A stretch of 64,000 bases of DNA from an uncultured Clostridia bacterium (GTDB lineage Bacteria; Bacillota; Clostridia; Oscillospirales; Acutalibacteraceae): assembly GCA_944385105.1 (NCBI GenBank), contig CALWVR010000031.1, positions 1-64,000 on the forward strand. The letters run 5' to 3'. This document shows, in pieces, positions 43,059-52,413 of the stretch. Position 1 is the stretch's first letter; every line of letters starts with the position of its first letter. Both the position numbers and the translations under genes were made by a program. The notes under the pieces were generated by a model that was given only the letters and a program-made list of their open reading frames with translations, had not been told where the DNA came from and ran no database searches.

Positions 43059-43760
43059 TTATTTATTAGATTTTAATTTTAACTCACGTTCTGCTTGAGA
43101 CGGCCTTAAATAAAAAGGAATTAAACTATCAGCACCAATAGCACCATTTTTAACCACAACATTATATCCAGCAAAAGCAACACTACTAGCTCTTTGTAAT
43201 CTTAAACTTTTGGGAGCTATATAAGCATTTAAATTATAGTCATTTTTTTTATTATAGCATAATTCTGCTCCATCTCCAACAAAAATTACTTTTTTTTGAA
43301 AAAATTTAAGTTCTTTGTATAAATCTACTATAGAAATAGCTCTATCTTTAGTTAACCTTTGAATTTTTCCATCTTTTATATCAAATATAGCATTATAAAC
43401 TTGGTTACAACGTGCATCCATTACCGCACAAACTACAGCATTTTCATTAAGTAAATTAAATGCCATAGAATAAAGAGTTGATACTCCAATACATGGCGTA
43501 TCAAACGGCATAGCCATCCCTTTTACTAATGATACACCTATCCTTATGCCAGTAAAAGACCCTGGTCCAAAAGAAACTGCAAAAAGACCTAAGTCCTTTA
43601 AATTTGTATTTGTATTATCAAGAACATTTTTTACCATAGGTGCCAAAGTCTGGCTATGTGTTAGACCAACATTAATAAAAAATTCACTCAATATCTCTCC
43701 ATCTTCTATTAATGCAATGGATGCAGACTTTGCAGAAGAATCAACTCCTAATATTTTCAT
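43059..43760 (-). CDS. tsaB: tRNA t6A synthesis protein TsaB
   Basis: 233 residues of the ASKHA fold: ILGVDSSAKSASIALIEDG, THSQTLAPMVKNVLD, VSFGPGSFTGIRIGVSLVKG, and VCAVMDARCNQVYNA. It is the scaffold partner of TsaD in making N6-threonylcarbamoyladenosine on tRNA. It overlaps tsaE by four bases, the standard tsaE-tsaB pair; tsaD is not in the window. Confidence 0.94.
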   Translation of the reverse strand: MKILGVDSSAKSASIALIEDGEILSEFFINVGLTHSQTLAPMVKNVLDNTNTNLKDLGLFAVSFGPGSFTGIRIGVSLVKGMAMPFDTPCIGVSTLYSMAFNLLNENAVVCAVMDARCNQVYNAIFDIKDGKIQRLTKDRAISIVDLYKELKFFQKKVIFVGDGAELCYNKKNDYNLNAYIAPKSLRLQRASSVAFAGYNVVVKNGAIGADSLIPFYLRPSQAERELKLKSNK

Positions 43761-44188
43761 ATTTCATCTATCCCCTCAAACCTTAATATTCTTTCAGATT
43801 CACCTTTACCATATCTTATAAAAATCTTAATAGCATCTTCAGGTAAAATTGCCTCTATGTTTTCGCTCCATTCAATTATAAGTATCCCATTATCAAGATA
43901 ATCAAAATAACCAGTTGAATAAAGGTCTTCATAAGTATTTATTCTATACATATCAAAATGGTAAATTGGATACTTGCCCATATACTCATTAACTATAGAA
44001 AAAGTGGGGCTTGTAACATCATCCTCTGAATTAAGGCCTAACGCAATTCCTCGAACTAGTGAAGTTTTTCCAGCACCAAGGTTTCCAAACAATGCAATTA
44101 CCTCTGTTCCACTTAAATTACCAGCCAGTTTTTTCCCTATCATTTCTGTCTCTTTACATGATAAGCTTATTATTTCCAACCAATTCAC
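43757..44188 (-). CDS. tsaE: tRNA t6A synthesis ATPase TsaE
   Basis: 143 residues. Walker A is GNLGAGKTSLVRGIAL (about 37-52), with VTSPTFSIVNEY, YHFDMYRI and ILIIEWSENIEAILP. It is an ATPase that activates the TsaB-TsaD complex. It follows fhs after 26 bases. Confidence 0.95.
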   Translation of the reverse strand: MNWLEIISLSCKETEMIGKKLAGNLSGTEVIALFGNLGAGKTSLVRGIALGLNSEDDVTSPTFSIVNEYMGKYPIYHFDMYRINTYEDLYSTGYFDYLDNGILIIEWSENIEAILPEDAIKIFIRYGKGESERILRFEGIDEI

Positions 44189-44214
44189 CTACCCTAAAAA
44201 TTCAAATCTATTTT

Positions 44215-45882
44215 TCAAAAAAGACCTGATATAACACCATCAAATGCAACATCAATTTTATTTGCTGCAGGTTCCTTTGGTAAACCTGGCATTGTCATTA
44301 TATCTCCCGTTAAAGCAATTATAAACCCAGCTCCATTTGAAATTTTAACATCTTTTACATTTAGACTAAAGTCTTCTGGAGCACCCAAAAGTGTAGGATT
44401 ATCAGAAAAAGAATATTGGGTTTTTGCAATGCAAACTGGTAATTTATCTCCGCCTATTTTACCAATTTCTTCTATAGCCTTATTAGCTTTATTTGTATAT
44501 ACTACTCCATTTGCCCCATATATTTCTCTAGCAATTTTTTCTATCTTTTCTTTAATAGATAAATCAATATCATAAAGAAATTTAAAATTAGACTTTTCTT
44601 CACAGGCTTTGCAAACAACATGTGCAAGTTCTATGCCACCTTGACCACCTTTAGAAAATACATCAGAAACAGCTGCATAAACGCCCATATTTTCACAATA
44701 TTTTTTTATAAAACTAATTTCTAAAGATGCATCCCCGTCAAATTTATTTATAGCAACAACAACAGGTATATTATACTTTTTCATATTTAATATATGTCTT
44801 TCAAGATTTTTAATTCCCAGCTTTAACGCGTCCATATTCTCATTTTTTAAATTGTTTTTTTCAACTCCACCATTATATTTTAATGCTCTTGTAGTAGCCA
44901 CAATTACAACTGCCGAAGGACTAAAATTTGCAAAACGACATTTTATATCAAAAAACTTTTCCGCTCCAAGGTCAGAACCAAATCCTGCTTCAGTTATACA
45001 ATAATCACTAAGTTTTAGGGCAAGTTTAGTCGCTCTTATAGAGTTGCATCCATGTGCAATATTTGCAAATGGGCCACCATGCATTATAGCAGGAGTCCCT
45101 TCCAACGTTTGTATTAGGTTTGGCATAAAAGCATCTTTAAGTAAAGCAGCCATTGCCCCATCAGCGTTTATGTCTCTAGCATAAATTGGAGTATTATCAA
45201 AAGTATAAGCAATTAAAATGTCTCCAAGTCTTCTTTTTAAATCTTCCATATCAATAGCCAGACACAAAATAGCCATTACTTCACTTGCAACTGTAATTAT
45301 AAATCCATCCTCACGAGGAACACCATTAATCCTACCACCAAGCCCAACAATTACATTTCTAAGTGCTCTATCATTTATATCTAAACATCTTTTTATTAAT
45401 ACTTTTCTTTGGTCAATATTCAAAAAATTACCTTGTTGAATATGATTATCAAGCAAAGCACAAAGTAGATTATTAGCAGAAGTAATAGCATGCATATCTC
45501 CTGTAAAGTGAAGGTTTATGTCTTCCATAGGTACAACTTGAGCATATCCCCCTCCAGCAGCACCCCCCTTTACTCCAAATACAGGACCTAAAGAAGGTTC
45601 ACGAAGAGCTACTATAGCTTTCTTTCCTATTATCTTCATAGCTTGTCCAAGGCCAATGGTAGTAGTAGTTTTTCCCTCTCCTGCTGGTGTTGGATTTATA
45701 GCAGTCACAAGTATTAGCTTTCCGTCATTATTTTCCTTAAGTCTTTTAAAAAGAGAGTCACTAAGCTTAGCTTTATACTTTCCGTAAAACTCCAATTCTT
45801 CCTCGTTTATACTTAAATCCTTAGCAACATCTTTTATCAGCCTCATTTTCACGTTTTGTGCTATTTCTATATCAGTTAGCAT
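44215..45882 (-). CDS. fhs: formate-tetrahydrofolate ligase
   Basis: 555 residues, full length. The P-loop is [16 protein letters not shown] (about 64), followed by [40 protein letters not shown] and [20 protein letters not shown]. The end is [20 protein letters not shown]. It makes 10-formyltetrahydrofolate from formate and ATP, as in the methyl branch of the Wood-Ljungdahl path and purine synthesis. An extended -10 (TGTTATAAT, 45913-45921) lies upstream. Confidence 0.97.
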   Translation of the reverse strand: MLTDIEIAQNVKMRLIKDVAKDLSINEEELEFYGKYKAKLSDSLFKRLKENNDGKLILVTAINPTPAGEGKTTTTIGLGQAMKIIGKKAIVALREPSLGPVFGVKGGAAGGGYAQVVPMEDINLHFTGDMHAITSANNLLCALLDNHIQQGNFLNIDQRKVLIKRCLDINDRALRNVIVGLGGRINGVPREDGFIITVASEVMAILCLAIDMEDLKRRLGDILIAYTFDNTPIYARDINADGAMAALLKDAFMPNLIQTLEGTPAIMHGGPFANIAHGCNSIRATKLALKLSDYCITEAGFGSDLGAEKFFDIKCRFANFSPSAVVIVATTRALKYNGGVEKNNLKNENMDALKLGIKNLERHILNMKKYNIPVVVAINKFDGDASLEISFIKKYCENMGVYAAVSDVFSKGGQGGIELAHVVCKACEEKSNFKFLYDIDLSIKEKIEKIAREIYGANGVVYTNKANKAIEEIGKIGGDKLPVCIAKTQYSFSDNPTLLGAPEDFSLNVKDVKISNGAGFIIALTGDIMTMPGLPKEPAANKIDVAFDGVISGLF

Positions 45883-45950
45883 AACTTTTCACCCTCTTAA
45901 AATTTTATAAAGATTATAACATATTTATTTTTTGTATAAAAGTATTTTAC

Positions 45951-45979
45951 TTGAACTTCTCCTTCAATAATAATATAAT
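45951..45979 (+). promoter_or_regulatory. promoter of rodA
   Basis: TTGAAC (45951-45956), a 17-base spacer and TATAAT (45974-45979), then a GGAGGT ribosome-binding site. Confidence 0.7.
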
Positions 45980-46000
45980 GTTTTAGACGGAGGTAAATTT

Positions 46001-47152
46001 ATGACAAAATACTTTAGTAAATTAAAAAATGATAAGTCTCAAAAAACTGATATAATTTTTTGGGTAATTTCTCTTTCTATATCCATGTTCTCTCTACTAC
46101 TTCTTTTGAGTGTATCTAGAACTTCCAATTTTGATTACTTTAGAACACAGCTTATAGCTCAAGTCTTAGGTTATCTTGGAGCACTTTTTATGATAAAGGC
46201 AGACTATAGAAATCTAGCTAAAAGGTGGTACCTTGTAGCAGCAATATGTATATTTCTAATACTTTGTACATTAGTATTTGGTAAAGCAGTCGTTGGAAAT
46301 GCGGGTGTAAACGCGAGGGCATGGTTAAAACTTCCTGGAGGCATTTCATTTCAGCCATCAGAGCTTGCAAAGATAGGATTTATTATAACATTTTCAAAAC
46401 ATCTCTCTTACCTAAAAGAAAATGATAAGCTAAAATCGTTTTTAAACATTGCACTGCTAGGTGTACACGCATTAGTTCCAATGGGGCTTACTCATATACA
46501 GGGTGATGATGGAGCTGCAATTATATTTTTTTTCATGTTTTTATCTATGTCTATTGCAGCTGGAATTCAGTTAAGGTACTTTTTAATAATACTTGCCCTT
46601 ACAATATTATCAATACCAATTTTATGGAATTATGTATTTGAAGAATATCAAAAGCAGCGCATTATAAACCAAATGAACCCAGAAGCCGATCCTCTTGATA
46701 CAGGATACCAGCAAATACAAGGGAAAATATCAATAGGGTCCGGTAAAATTTTTGGACAAGGACTTTTTCATGGGCCTCGAGTTGGTCTTAATTCTGTGCC
46801 AATACAAGAAAGCGACTTTATATTTTCTGTAGCAGGCGAAGAATTAGGGTTTATTGGTTGTATGATAGTCTTGCTCTTGCTATTATTAATGTTACTAAGA
46901 ACACTTAGAATAGCACATTTATCATCTGATATGTTAGGTACATGCATGTGTTTTGGATTTTTCGGTATGGTAGCATCACAAGCCATATTCAATTTAGGGA
47001 TGTGTCTTAGCTTACTTCCTGTAATGGGTGTAACTCTTCCTTTTTTCAGTGCTGGGGGATCATCTTCTGCATGCTTATATTTAGGTGTAGGTTTAATTCA
47101 AAGTGTATACTTAAATAGAAATGATAATGATCTACCACCAGAGCCTCAGTAA
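46001..47152 (+). CDS. rodA: SEDS family peptidoglycan polymerase RodA-like
   Basis: 383 residues with ten or so membrane segments of the FtsW/RodA/SpoVE family. The motifs are NARAWLKLPGGISFQPSELAKI, QGDDGAAIIFF, and YQQIQGKISIGSGKIFGQG. The large loop carries VPIQESDFIFSVAGEELGFIG, and VMGVTLPFFSAGGSS lies near the end. The family polymerises glycan strands together with a class B penicillin-binding protein. RodA fits best by length and the missing C-terminal tail; SpoVE/FtsW is not excluded. Monocistronic with its own promoter and terminator. Confidence 0.88.
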   Translation: MTKYFSKLKNDKSQKTDIIFWVISLSISMFSLLLLLSVSRTSNFDYFRTQLIAQVLGYLGALFMIKADYRNLAKRWYLVAAICIFLILCTLVFGKAVVGNAGVNARAWLKLPGGISFQPSELAKIGFIITFSKHLSYLKENDKLKSFLNIALLGVHALVPMGLTHIQGDDGAAIIFFFMFLSMSIAAGIQLRYFLIILALTILSIPILWNYVFEEYQKQRIINQMNPEADPLDTGYQQIQGKISIGSGKIFGQGLFHGPRVGLNSVPIQESDFIFSVAGEELGFIGCMIVLLLLLLMLLRTLRIAHLSSDMLGTCMCFGFFGMVASQAIFNLGMCLSLLPVMGVTLPFFSAGGSSSACLYLGVGLIQSVYLNRNDNDLPPEPQ

Positions 47153-47173
47153 AACTACTAGATATAAAAAATT

Positions 47174-47202
47174 AAAATCCTCGGGTCTCCGAGGATTTTT
47201 TA
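47174..47202. terminator. bidirectional terminator between rodA and DUF4474 gene
   Basis: AAAATCCTCGG and CCGAGGATTTTT form a perfect stem with a short GTCT loop. Confidence 0.85.
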
Positions 47203-47216
47203 TATAAAGTTTAGAA

Positions 47217-48401
47217 TTAAGCTCCCCACATTAGAGAAACTTGTGATCCTGATACTTGAATGTCACTAATCTTTCCACCACCTTGTTTTTGTGCTGCTTC
47301 CTTAAATGCTTGTGCCATATCTTCATCTAAAAATTCAATAGTTGCACGCATTTTCATATCTTCTTTATTATGGTGTTCACCAACACGTATTCCCAAAAGC
47401 CACCAGTCTTTATCCTGTTCTTCACCTGCAGGTTTTTCATATTCACTAGAATTTCTACTAAATATTTCTTTATTTGTATTTTTGTCGTATAATGTATAAG
47501 ACATACGCATTTTATTTGCACCAGTAGCACTCTTAAACAAAATTTTATAATTTTTTTCTCCTACTTTATACTCTCTCATTCCATCAGTAACTTCTCTATT
47601 ATATATGCCTATTTCTCCTCCACTAGCAGTTCCGCCTCCATATTGTCCTTTCCAAAGTTCTACTAGCCACTCAGTCTCTTTACCATTAGCATCCTTAGCT
47701 CTAAAAACAATAGGAGCTTCATCTATGTTCATTCCACCTAAGGGACCTAACTCATCATAAACATCTCCAAAACCAAAATATTTTTGTAAAGCATCTTCTC
47801 TTGTATGATAAACATTTTTTTCTTTGTCGTAAACAAAACCTCCAGCATCATTTATAAGAAACTTTAATTTATCATTTACCTTTTGCTGGGCGTCAGTACC
47901 AGCTATACTTATTACTTCTGCCCCTACTTTCCCTACAGTTCCTGCAAACTTACTTATTATAGATTTCCCAATATTTTTTTCTCCTTGGTCCTCTCTCTTA
48001 AGAAAACCAAAACGAGATCTTATTGAATTACTTTTGGACTTTACTGTCGTACTTATTGAAGTCGTTGGAGACATTGTATCAACATTACCAGAAGCAAAAA
48101 CAGCAGGAGCTGTTGAAAGGCCCATAGTTACTAAAGATAAAATTGCAATACCACCCTTTGCAACTTGTGATACACCACCTGTAACTTCATCAAGTTCTTC
48201 GTCAGACAAGTTTTCTTTTTTGTTATCATTTGGGTTATAAGCTATAATTTCCCCTTCATCCGAAATTTTAAAATTAAGTCCCGGGTATTCGTCACCTATC
48301 AAACCTCTTATTGCCAAATTAGGATCATTTCCTAATTTCTCAAGAAATTCCGGGTTCTTTTCTATCTCTTCTTTAACTAAAATTCCTAGTTTTTCATACA
48401 T
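47217..48401 (-). CDS. DUF4474 protein with N-terminal double-glycine (NHLP/Nif11-like) leader
   Basis: 394 residues from ATG 48399-48401 (MYEKLGILVKEEIEK), nine bases after AAGGAGTG. Residues 1-76 look like a RiPP-type leader: acidic helix with EKLGNDPNLA, a strand, then LSDEELDEVTGG ending in Gly75-Gly76, the cut site of C39 peptidase transporters. Right after it comes a hydrophobic stretch (85-103, GIAILSLVTMGL) ending in VFAS, like a Sec signal core. From about 180 to the end is a DUF4474 domain (DAGGFVYDKEKNVYHTREDA, QKYFGFGDVYDELGPLGGMN, WLVELWKGQYGGGTASGGEIG, QDKDWWLLGIR). I infer export; function unknown. No transporter or peptidase is seen nearby. It forms an operon with its paralogue. 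Confidence 0.72.
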   Translation of the reverse strand: MYEKLGILVKEEIEKNPEFLEKLGNDPNLAIRGLIGDEYPGLNFKISDEGEIIAYNPNDNKKENLSDEELDEVTGGVSQVAKGGIAILSLVTMGLSTAPAVFASGNVDTMSPTTSISTTVKSKSNSIRSRFGFLKREDQGEKNIGKSIISKFAGTVGKVGAEVISIAGTDAQQKVNDKLKFLINDAGGFVYDKEKNVYHTREDALQKYFGFGDVYDELGPLGGMNIDEAPIVFRAKDANGKETEWLVELWKGQYGGGTASGGEIGIYNREVTDGMREYKVGEKNYKILFKSATGANKMRMSYTLYDKNTNKEIFSRNSSEYEKPAGEEQDKDWWLLGIRVGEHHNKEDMKMRATIEFLDEDMAQAFKEAAQKQGGGKISDIQVSGSQVSLMWGA

Positions 48402-48437
48402 AGCAAACACTCCTTACTTTTATTAATTCCTATTAAT

Positions 48438-49361
48438 TTATTTTCCCCAATAAAATTTTACTATGCTACCATTTCTTTCTATTTGTTTGATTTCTTCTGA
48501 ATATTGTTCCTTTACTGCCCTTGTAAACTCTTTTGCCATCTCTTCATCTAAAAATTCAATCTCAGCATCCATTTTTAAGTCTTTCTTATCGTTATATTCT
48601 CCAAACTTAATTCTTAAAAGCCACCAATCTTTATCTTGATCCTCACCTAATGGTTTAGGGTACTCAGACGAATTACCATCTAATATAAATTTTCCGTCTT
48701 TACCATATAAAGTGTACGATAGATGCATTTTGTCTTTTCCTTTAGCACTTTCAAAAAAGACAATATAATTTTTCTTTCCCTTTTTATATTCTATCATATC
48801 ATCTTCTACTACTCTATTATATATACCTATTTCAGCCCCTGTTGAAAGTCCGGAAGCATACTGTCCTTTCCAAAGTTCTATTAACCATTCTTGTTCTGGG
48901 TTGTTCCCATTTTTATATCTAAACACTATTGGTAATTCGTCTATATTCATTCCTAATGCAGGACTGCACTCATCAAAAAAGTCACCAAATCCAAAATACT
49001 TTTGGAAAGAATCTTCCCTTGTATAATATATGTCTTTTTCAGGATCATATACAAACCCGCACATATCATTCAAAATCGGTCTTAATACTTTATTGATTTT
49101 GTTTTCAGTTGAAGGATCGACTCTACTTATAACTTCACATACGCCCTTTAAAACTTTTATATGTATTTTTTTCCCTAATTTTTTTATTTTCTTAAAAGCT
49201 TTCTTAATAGATAAGTCCTTAGTATCAACATACTTAGAGATCTTTGTTGTGTTATAGTCATAGTCCACACTCGAAGCATTGCATGTACAAAAACAAAGAT
49301 TCATTCCCAATGCTACATTTAATAATAATAATATAAATTTTTTCAGATGATCTCCTCCCAT
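48438..49361 (-). CDS. DUF4474 protein with Sec-type signal
   Basis: 307 residues. It opens with a short basic head and a hydrophobic core (LKKFILLLLNVALGMNLCF), consistent with Sec export. Then comes a Lys-rich middle and a DUF4474 domain (CGFVYDPEKDIYYTREDSF, QKYFGFGDFFDECSPALGMN, WLIELWKGQYASGLSTGAEIG, DQDKDWWLLRIKFGE). It is clearly a paralogue of the next gene but lacks the double-glycine leader. The start is not settled: ATG 49361 precedes a GGGAGGAG site, so a later codon such as CTG near 49346 is possible. Promoter at 49449-49477. Function unknown. Confidence 0.72.
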   Translation of the reverse strand: MGGDHLKKFILLLLNVALGMNLCFCTCNASSVDYDYNTTKISKYVDTKDLSIKKAFKKIKKLGKKIHIKVLKGVCEVISRVDPSTENKINKVLRPILNDMCGFVYDPEKDIYYTREDSFQKYFGFGDFFDECSPALGMNIDELPIVFRYKNGNNPEQEWLIELWKGQYASGLSTGAEIGIYNRVVEDDMIEYKKGKKNYIVFFESAKGKDKMHLSYTLYGKDGKFILDGNSSEYPKPLGEDQDKDWWLLRIKFGEYNDKKDLKMDAEIEFLDEEMAKEFTRAVKEQYSEEIKQIERNGSIVKFYWGK

Positions 49362-49448
49362 AAAATTAAATTTTCAAATTTTCAAAGCATCACCCCTTGT
49401 TTATATAATAATCATACATATCCATAATATGTTTTTGATTTTTAGTAT

Positions 49449-49477
49449 ATTATATCAAAAAAAATACTAAAAGTCAA
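49449..49477 (-). promoter_or_regulatory. promoter of the DUF4474 operon
   Basis: Minus strand: TTGACT (49472-49477), a 17-base spacer and TATAAT (49449-49454). Confidence 0.7.
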
Positions 49478-49519
49478 TTGATAACATAAAATTAAGAAAA
49501 AAATTTGTTTTTTTGTAAA

Positions 49520-49540
49520 ATTATGCTATAATTATAAAAA
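49520..49540 (+). promoter_or_regulatory. extended -10 promoter of the cohesin-like gene
   Basis: ATGCTATAAT (TG-n-TATAAT form) about 35 bases ahead of the ATG, with only a weak TTTGTT -35. It is divergent from the DUF4474 promoter. Confidence 0.5.
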
Positions 49541-49567
49541 CAAAATTTAATTAAAGGAAAAATATTT

Positions 49568-50614
49568 ATGAAAATTAAGTTTAATTTAATGGTATTTCTA
49601 TTGTCACTAATATTGCTAAATAGTTATTCATGTTATTCTGACCCAAATATCTCAATAGAAGTTGTAAGTAAATCTGAAACAGTCATTAAAAATGATGAAA
49701 TGTCTATTAGCTTCAATTTAAAATCAGACGTTCCAATAAACATTGCAACTTTCCGTGTTAAAGTTACCTTTGATACAAATAAATTCCTTTACAAACGTCT
49801 TAACTCAGAAATTGGTACAAATGATTTTAAGACTAACCTATCCGGAAACACATTAAATGTAATATATCTTACATCATCAGTTGGTAAGGATATTCCACCA
49901 AATAAAGATACTGAATTATTTGAGTTAACTTTCAAAGTGCTACCTAACGCTACAAACGGAAATACTAAAATATCTACCTCATTTGACGGTATTGCAAGTT
50001 ATGATGCTCACGAAATTTCCTCTCCATACATAGAACCACTTAATATCACCATATCTGAAAAGCCTAAATTTAACTGTGGATTAAAATCTCTCAGTGTAGT
50101 AGGATTTACACTTACGCCAGAATTCAAAACTGAAATCTTACAGTATTATGTTGATGTTCCATATTACATCAATACAATTTCTTTTAATGTTGCTCCGATT
50201 GAACCTACAGCAACAGTAAAAATTAGTAGAAAAACATTAAATAGTGCTGGAAAGTCAACTGACATAAAAATCACTGTTTCTTCTCCGGATAGAAAATATA
50301 AGGAAATTTATACAGTTACTGTTAATAGAGCTGCAAAAGATAAAACCAATAATAAAAGTTCCAGTAGAAAATCTACCAGAAGTTCCACTAAAAATCCCAC
50401 TAAAAGTAAGTCAGTAAACAGTACTCCAAAACCAACTAAAAATAATAAAACTGATCCCGAAGAGTATGTAATTAATTCTAACGGAAATAATCAAAAACCA
50501 CCTAGACCTCTAGTTGTAAATAATAGTGAATTTAATTTTGCACTGTTCTTTACAGTTTGTGCGATTTTATTAATAGTTTCCTCTTACATAATTAAGAGTA
50601 ATAATAAAAAGTAG
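49568..50614 (+). CDS. membrane-anchored cohesin-like surface protein with cadherin-like beta-sandwich domain
   Basis: 348 residues. A signal peptide (1-25) is followed by a cohesin/CBM-type beta-sandwich (about 27-165; VPINIATFRVKVTFDTNKFLY, KDTELFELTFKVLP). Next is a cadherin-like beta-sandwich repeat (about 172-255; LKSLSVVGFTLTPEFKTEIL, YYVDVPYYINTISFNV). A low-complexity Ser/Thr/Lys/Asn linker (258-310), a C-terminal membrane helix (about 322-342) and a basic stop-transfer tail complete it. It is expected on the outer face of the membrane, with the linker crossing the wall. Whether it binds dockerins is unknown, since other such domains occur outside cellulosomes. Divergent from the DUF4474 operon. 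Confidence 0.8.
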   Translation: MKIKFNLMVFLLSLILLNSYSCYSDPNISIEVVSKSETVIKNDEMSISFNLKSDVPINIATFRVKVTFDTNKFLYKRLNSEIGTNDFKTNLSGNTLNVIYLTSSVGKDIPPNKDTELFELTFKVLPNATNGNTKISTSFDGIASYDAHEISSPYIEPLNITISEKPKFNCGLKSLSVVGFTLTPEFKTEILQYYVDVPYYINTISFNVAPIEPTATVKISRKTLNSAGKSTDIKITVSSPDRKYKEIYTVTVNRAAKDKTNNKSSSRKSTRSSTKNPTKSKSVNSTPKPTKNNKTDPEEYVINSNGNNQKPPRPLVVNNSEFNFALFFTVCAILLIVSSYIIKSNNKK

Positions 50615-50633
50615 GTTCTTACACTTATAATAT

Positions 50634-50660
50634 AGAAGCACCATATAAATGGTGCTTTTA
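50634..50660 (+). terminator. terminator after the cohesin-like gene
   Basis: AGAAGCACCAT and ATGGTGCTTTT form a hairpin with a short ATAA loop. Confidence 0.75.
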
Positions 50661-50710
50661 ATTTGTATACAGAGCAAAATAATGTTAATATATAAATTGA
50701 GGTGAAAAAC

Positions 50711-52084
50711 ATGAACTTAAATAAAAACGATATTATAGATCTATCTATTGAAAGCATATCTTCAGATGGAAGCGGAATAGGAAAGTATAATAATATGGTT
50801 ATTTTTGTGCCAAACAGTGTTATTGGAGATAAACTAAAAATTAAAATCTTAAAGGTAAAAAAAAATTATGCCTTTGGAAAGATAGATAAAATAATATCGC
50901 CATCAAAAGATAGAATAGAAAGTCATTGCATTAATCATCTAAAATGTGGAGGATGCGTATATGGACATGTAAATTATGAAACCGAGCTTAAATATAAAAC
51001 TCAAAAAGTAAAAGACGCAATATCTCGTATTGGAGGATTAGATGCGTCAATCGTGAATCCAATTATAGGAGCTAAAAAACATGAAAAATACAGAAATAAA
51101 GCACAGATTCCAATAGGAATAAGCAAAAACGGAGAGTATGAAATAGGTTTCTATGCAAAACACAGTCATAGAATAATAGACTGTCAAAATTGTACTTTAC
51201 AGCCAGATATATTTAATAATGTTATACACATATTTCGCAAATGGTTAAACGAAACTAAGCCTTCAATATATAATGAAAAAACGAAGGAAGGGCTTCTTCG
51301 TCATCTTTATATTAGAGAGGCTCAAAATAAACGAGGGAAGGAATTAATGGTATGTCTCGTCATTAATGGGAACGATATTGATAATAAAGAACTTTTAATT
51401 AGTAAACTGAAAGAATCTATTTTAGAATTAAAAAGCTTTATAATTAATATAAACACCAGTGACACTAACGTCATAATGGGTAGCAAGGACAAAATAATAT
51501 ATGGCAGAGATTATATTACAGACACTTTATGCAATCTTGAGTTTAATATTTCTGCACATTCATTCTATCAAGTCAATAAAGCCCAGGCAGAAACAGTTTA
51601 TAAGTTAGTAGATCAATATTCAAAGTTAAGCAAAAACGAGATATTATTAGACTTATATTGTGGGACAGGAACTATTGGATTAACAATAGCAAATAAGTGT
51701 AAAAAACTTATTGGTATCGAAATCGTTGACTCTGCAGTAAACAATGCCATACAAAATGCTAAACAAAATAATATAACAAATGCTGAATTTATATGCTCAG
51801 ATGCCTCCAAAGCAGCAAAAACCTTGTATAAAAATAAAAACTTACCAGATGTAATTATAATTGATCCTCCACGTAAAGGATGTTCACAGGATCTTATAGA
51901 AACAATCGTACATATGGCACCTAAGAGAATTGTATATGTTTCATGTGACCCTGCAACACTAGCAAGGGATCTAAAAATATTTAATAATTATAGATATATA
52001 ACTCAGGAAGTAACACCTGTTGACATGTTTCCAAGAACAGAGCATGTGGAGTGTGTGGTGCTAATGTCACTGGCAATTGACTGA
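50711..52084 (+). CDS. rlmD: 23S rRNA uracil-C5 methyltransferase (RlmD/RumA family)
   Basis: 457 residues from ATG 50711 with GAGGTG upstream; a longer frame starts on that site. TRAM domain at 1-60, iron-sulfur Cys set around CINHLKCGGC (about 78-87) and a later CTL, then the SAM domain: DLYCGTGTIGL, IGIEIVDSAVNNA, IIDPPRKGCSQD, and the catalytic Cys in IVYVSCDPATLARDL. The end MFPRTEHVECV is typical. It methylates a uracil of 23S rRNA; which of the two RlmCD sites cannot be told. No intact neighbour in the same operon. Confidence 0.92.
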   Translation: MNLNKNDIIDLSIESISSDGSGIGKYNNMVIFVPNSVIGDKLKIKILKVKKNYAFGKIDKIISPSKDRIESHCINHLKCGGCVYGHVNYETELKYKTQKVKDAISRIGGLDASIVNPIIGAKKHEKYRNKAQIPIGISKNGEYEIGFYAKHSHRIIDCQNCTLQPDIFNNVIHIFRKWLNETKPSIYNEKTKEGLLRHLYIREAQNKRGKELMVCLVINGNDIDNKELLISKLKESILELKSFIININTSDTNVIMGSKDKIIYGRDYITDTLCNLEFNISAHSFYQVNKAQAETVYKLVDQYSKLSKNEILLDLYCGTGTIGLTIANKCKKLIGIEIVDSAVNNAIQNAKQNNITNAEFICSDASKAAKTLYKNKNLPDVIIIDPPRKGCSQDLIETIVHMAPKRIVYVSCDPATLARDLKIFNNYRYITQEVTPVDMFPRTEHVECVVLMSLAID

Positions 52085-52413
52085 TTATTAAAAAAGTATA
52101 GATCTTATGTTTACCTCAAGCATCAGAGTAAGTCTTTCTGATATCAAATTTGCCATCAAAAAATCCTGTCTAACTACATTTATACCAATGGTTCTATTGT
52201 AATGCATAGACACCCAACAAGTGATGATGTTAATTATATTTTTTTCGGTACCTGTAAAGTTATTTGTGATGAAAAAAAGAATTTCTTAATCAGAGAATTT
52301 ATCATATTTGTAAAAATGTTCAAAACATAGTATTATAAATATAGGAAATAGCCATTTAGCTATACTGACCATTGTTGTGCAACGATAAATCGAAATCTAG
52401 TGGGAATACGGAC
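52085..52413. other. gene-free AT-rich stretch with possible ORF remnant
   Basis: A plus-strand open frame reads YIYTNGSIVMHRHPTSDDVN and continues to a stop near 52331, about 60 codons with no ribosome-binding site. It may be the remains of a lost gene, family not recognised. Nothing else is seen. Confidence 0.3.
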
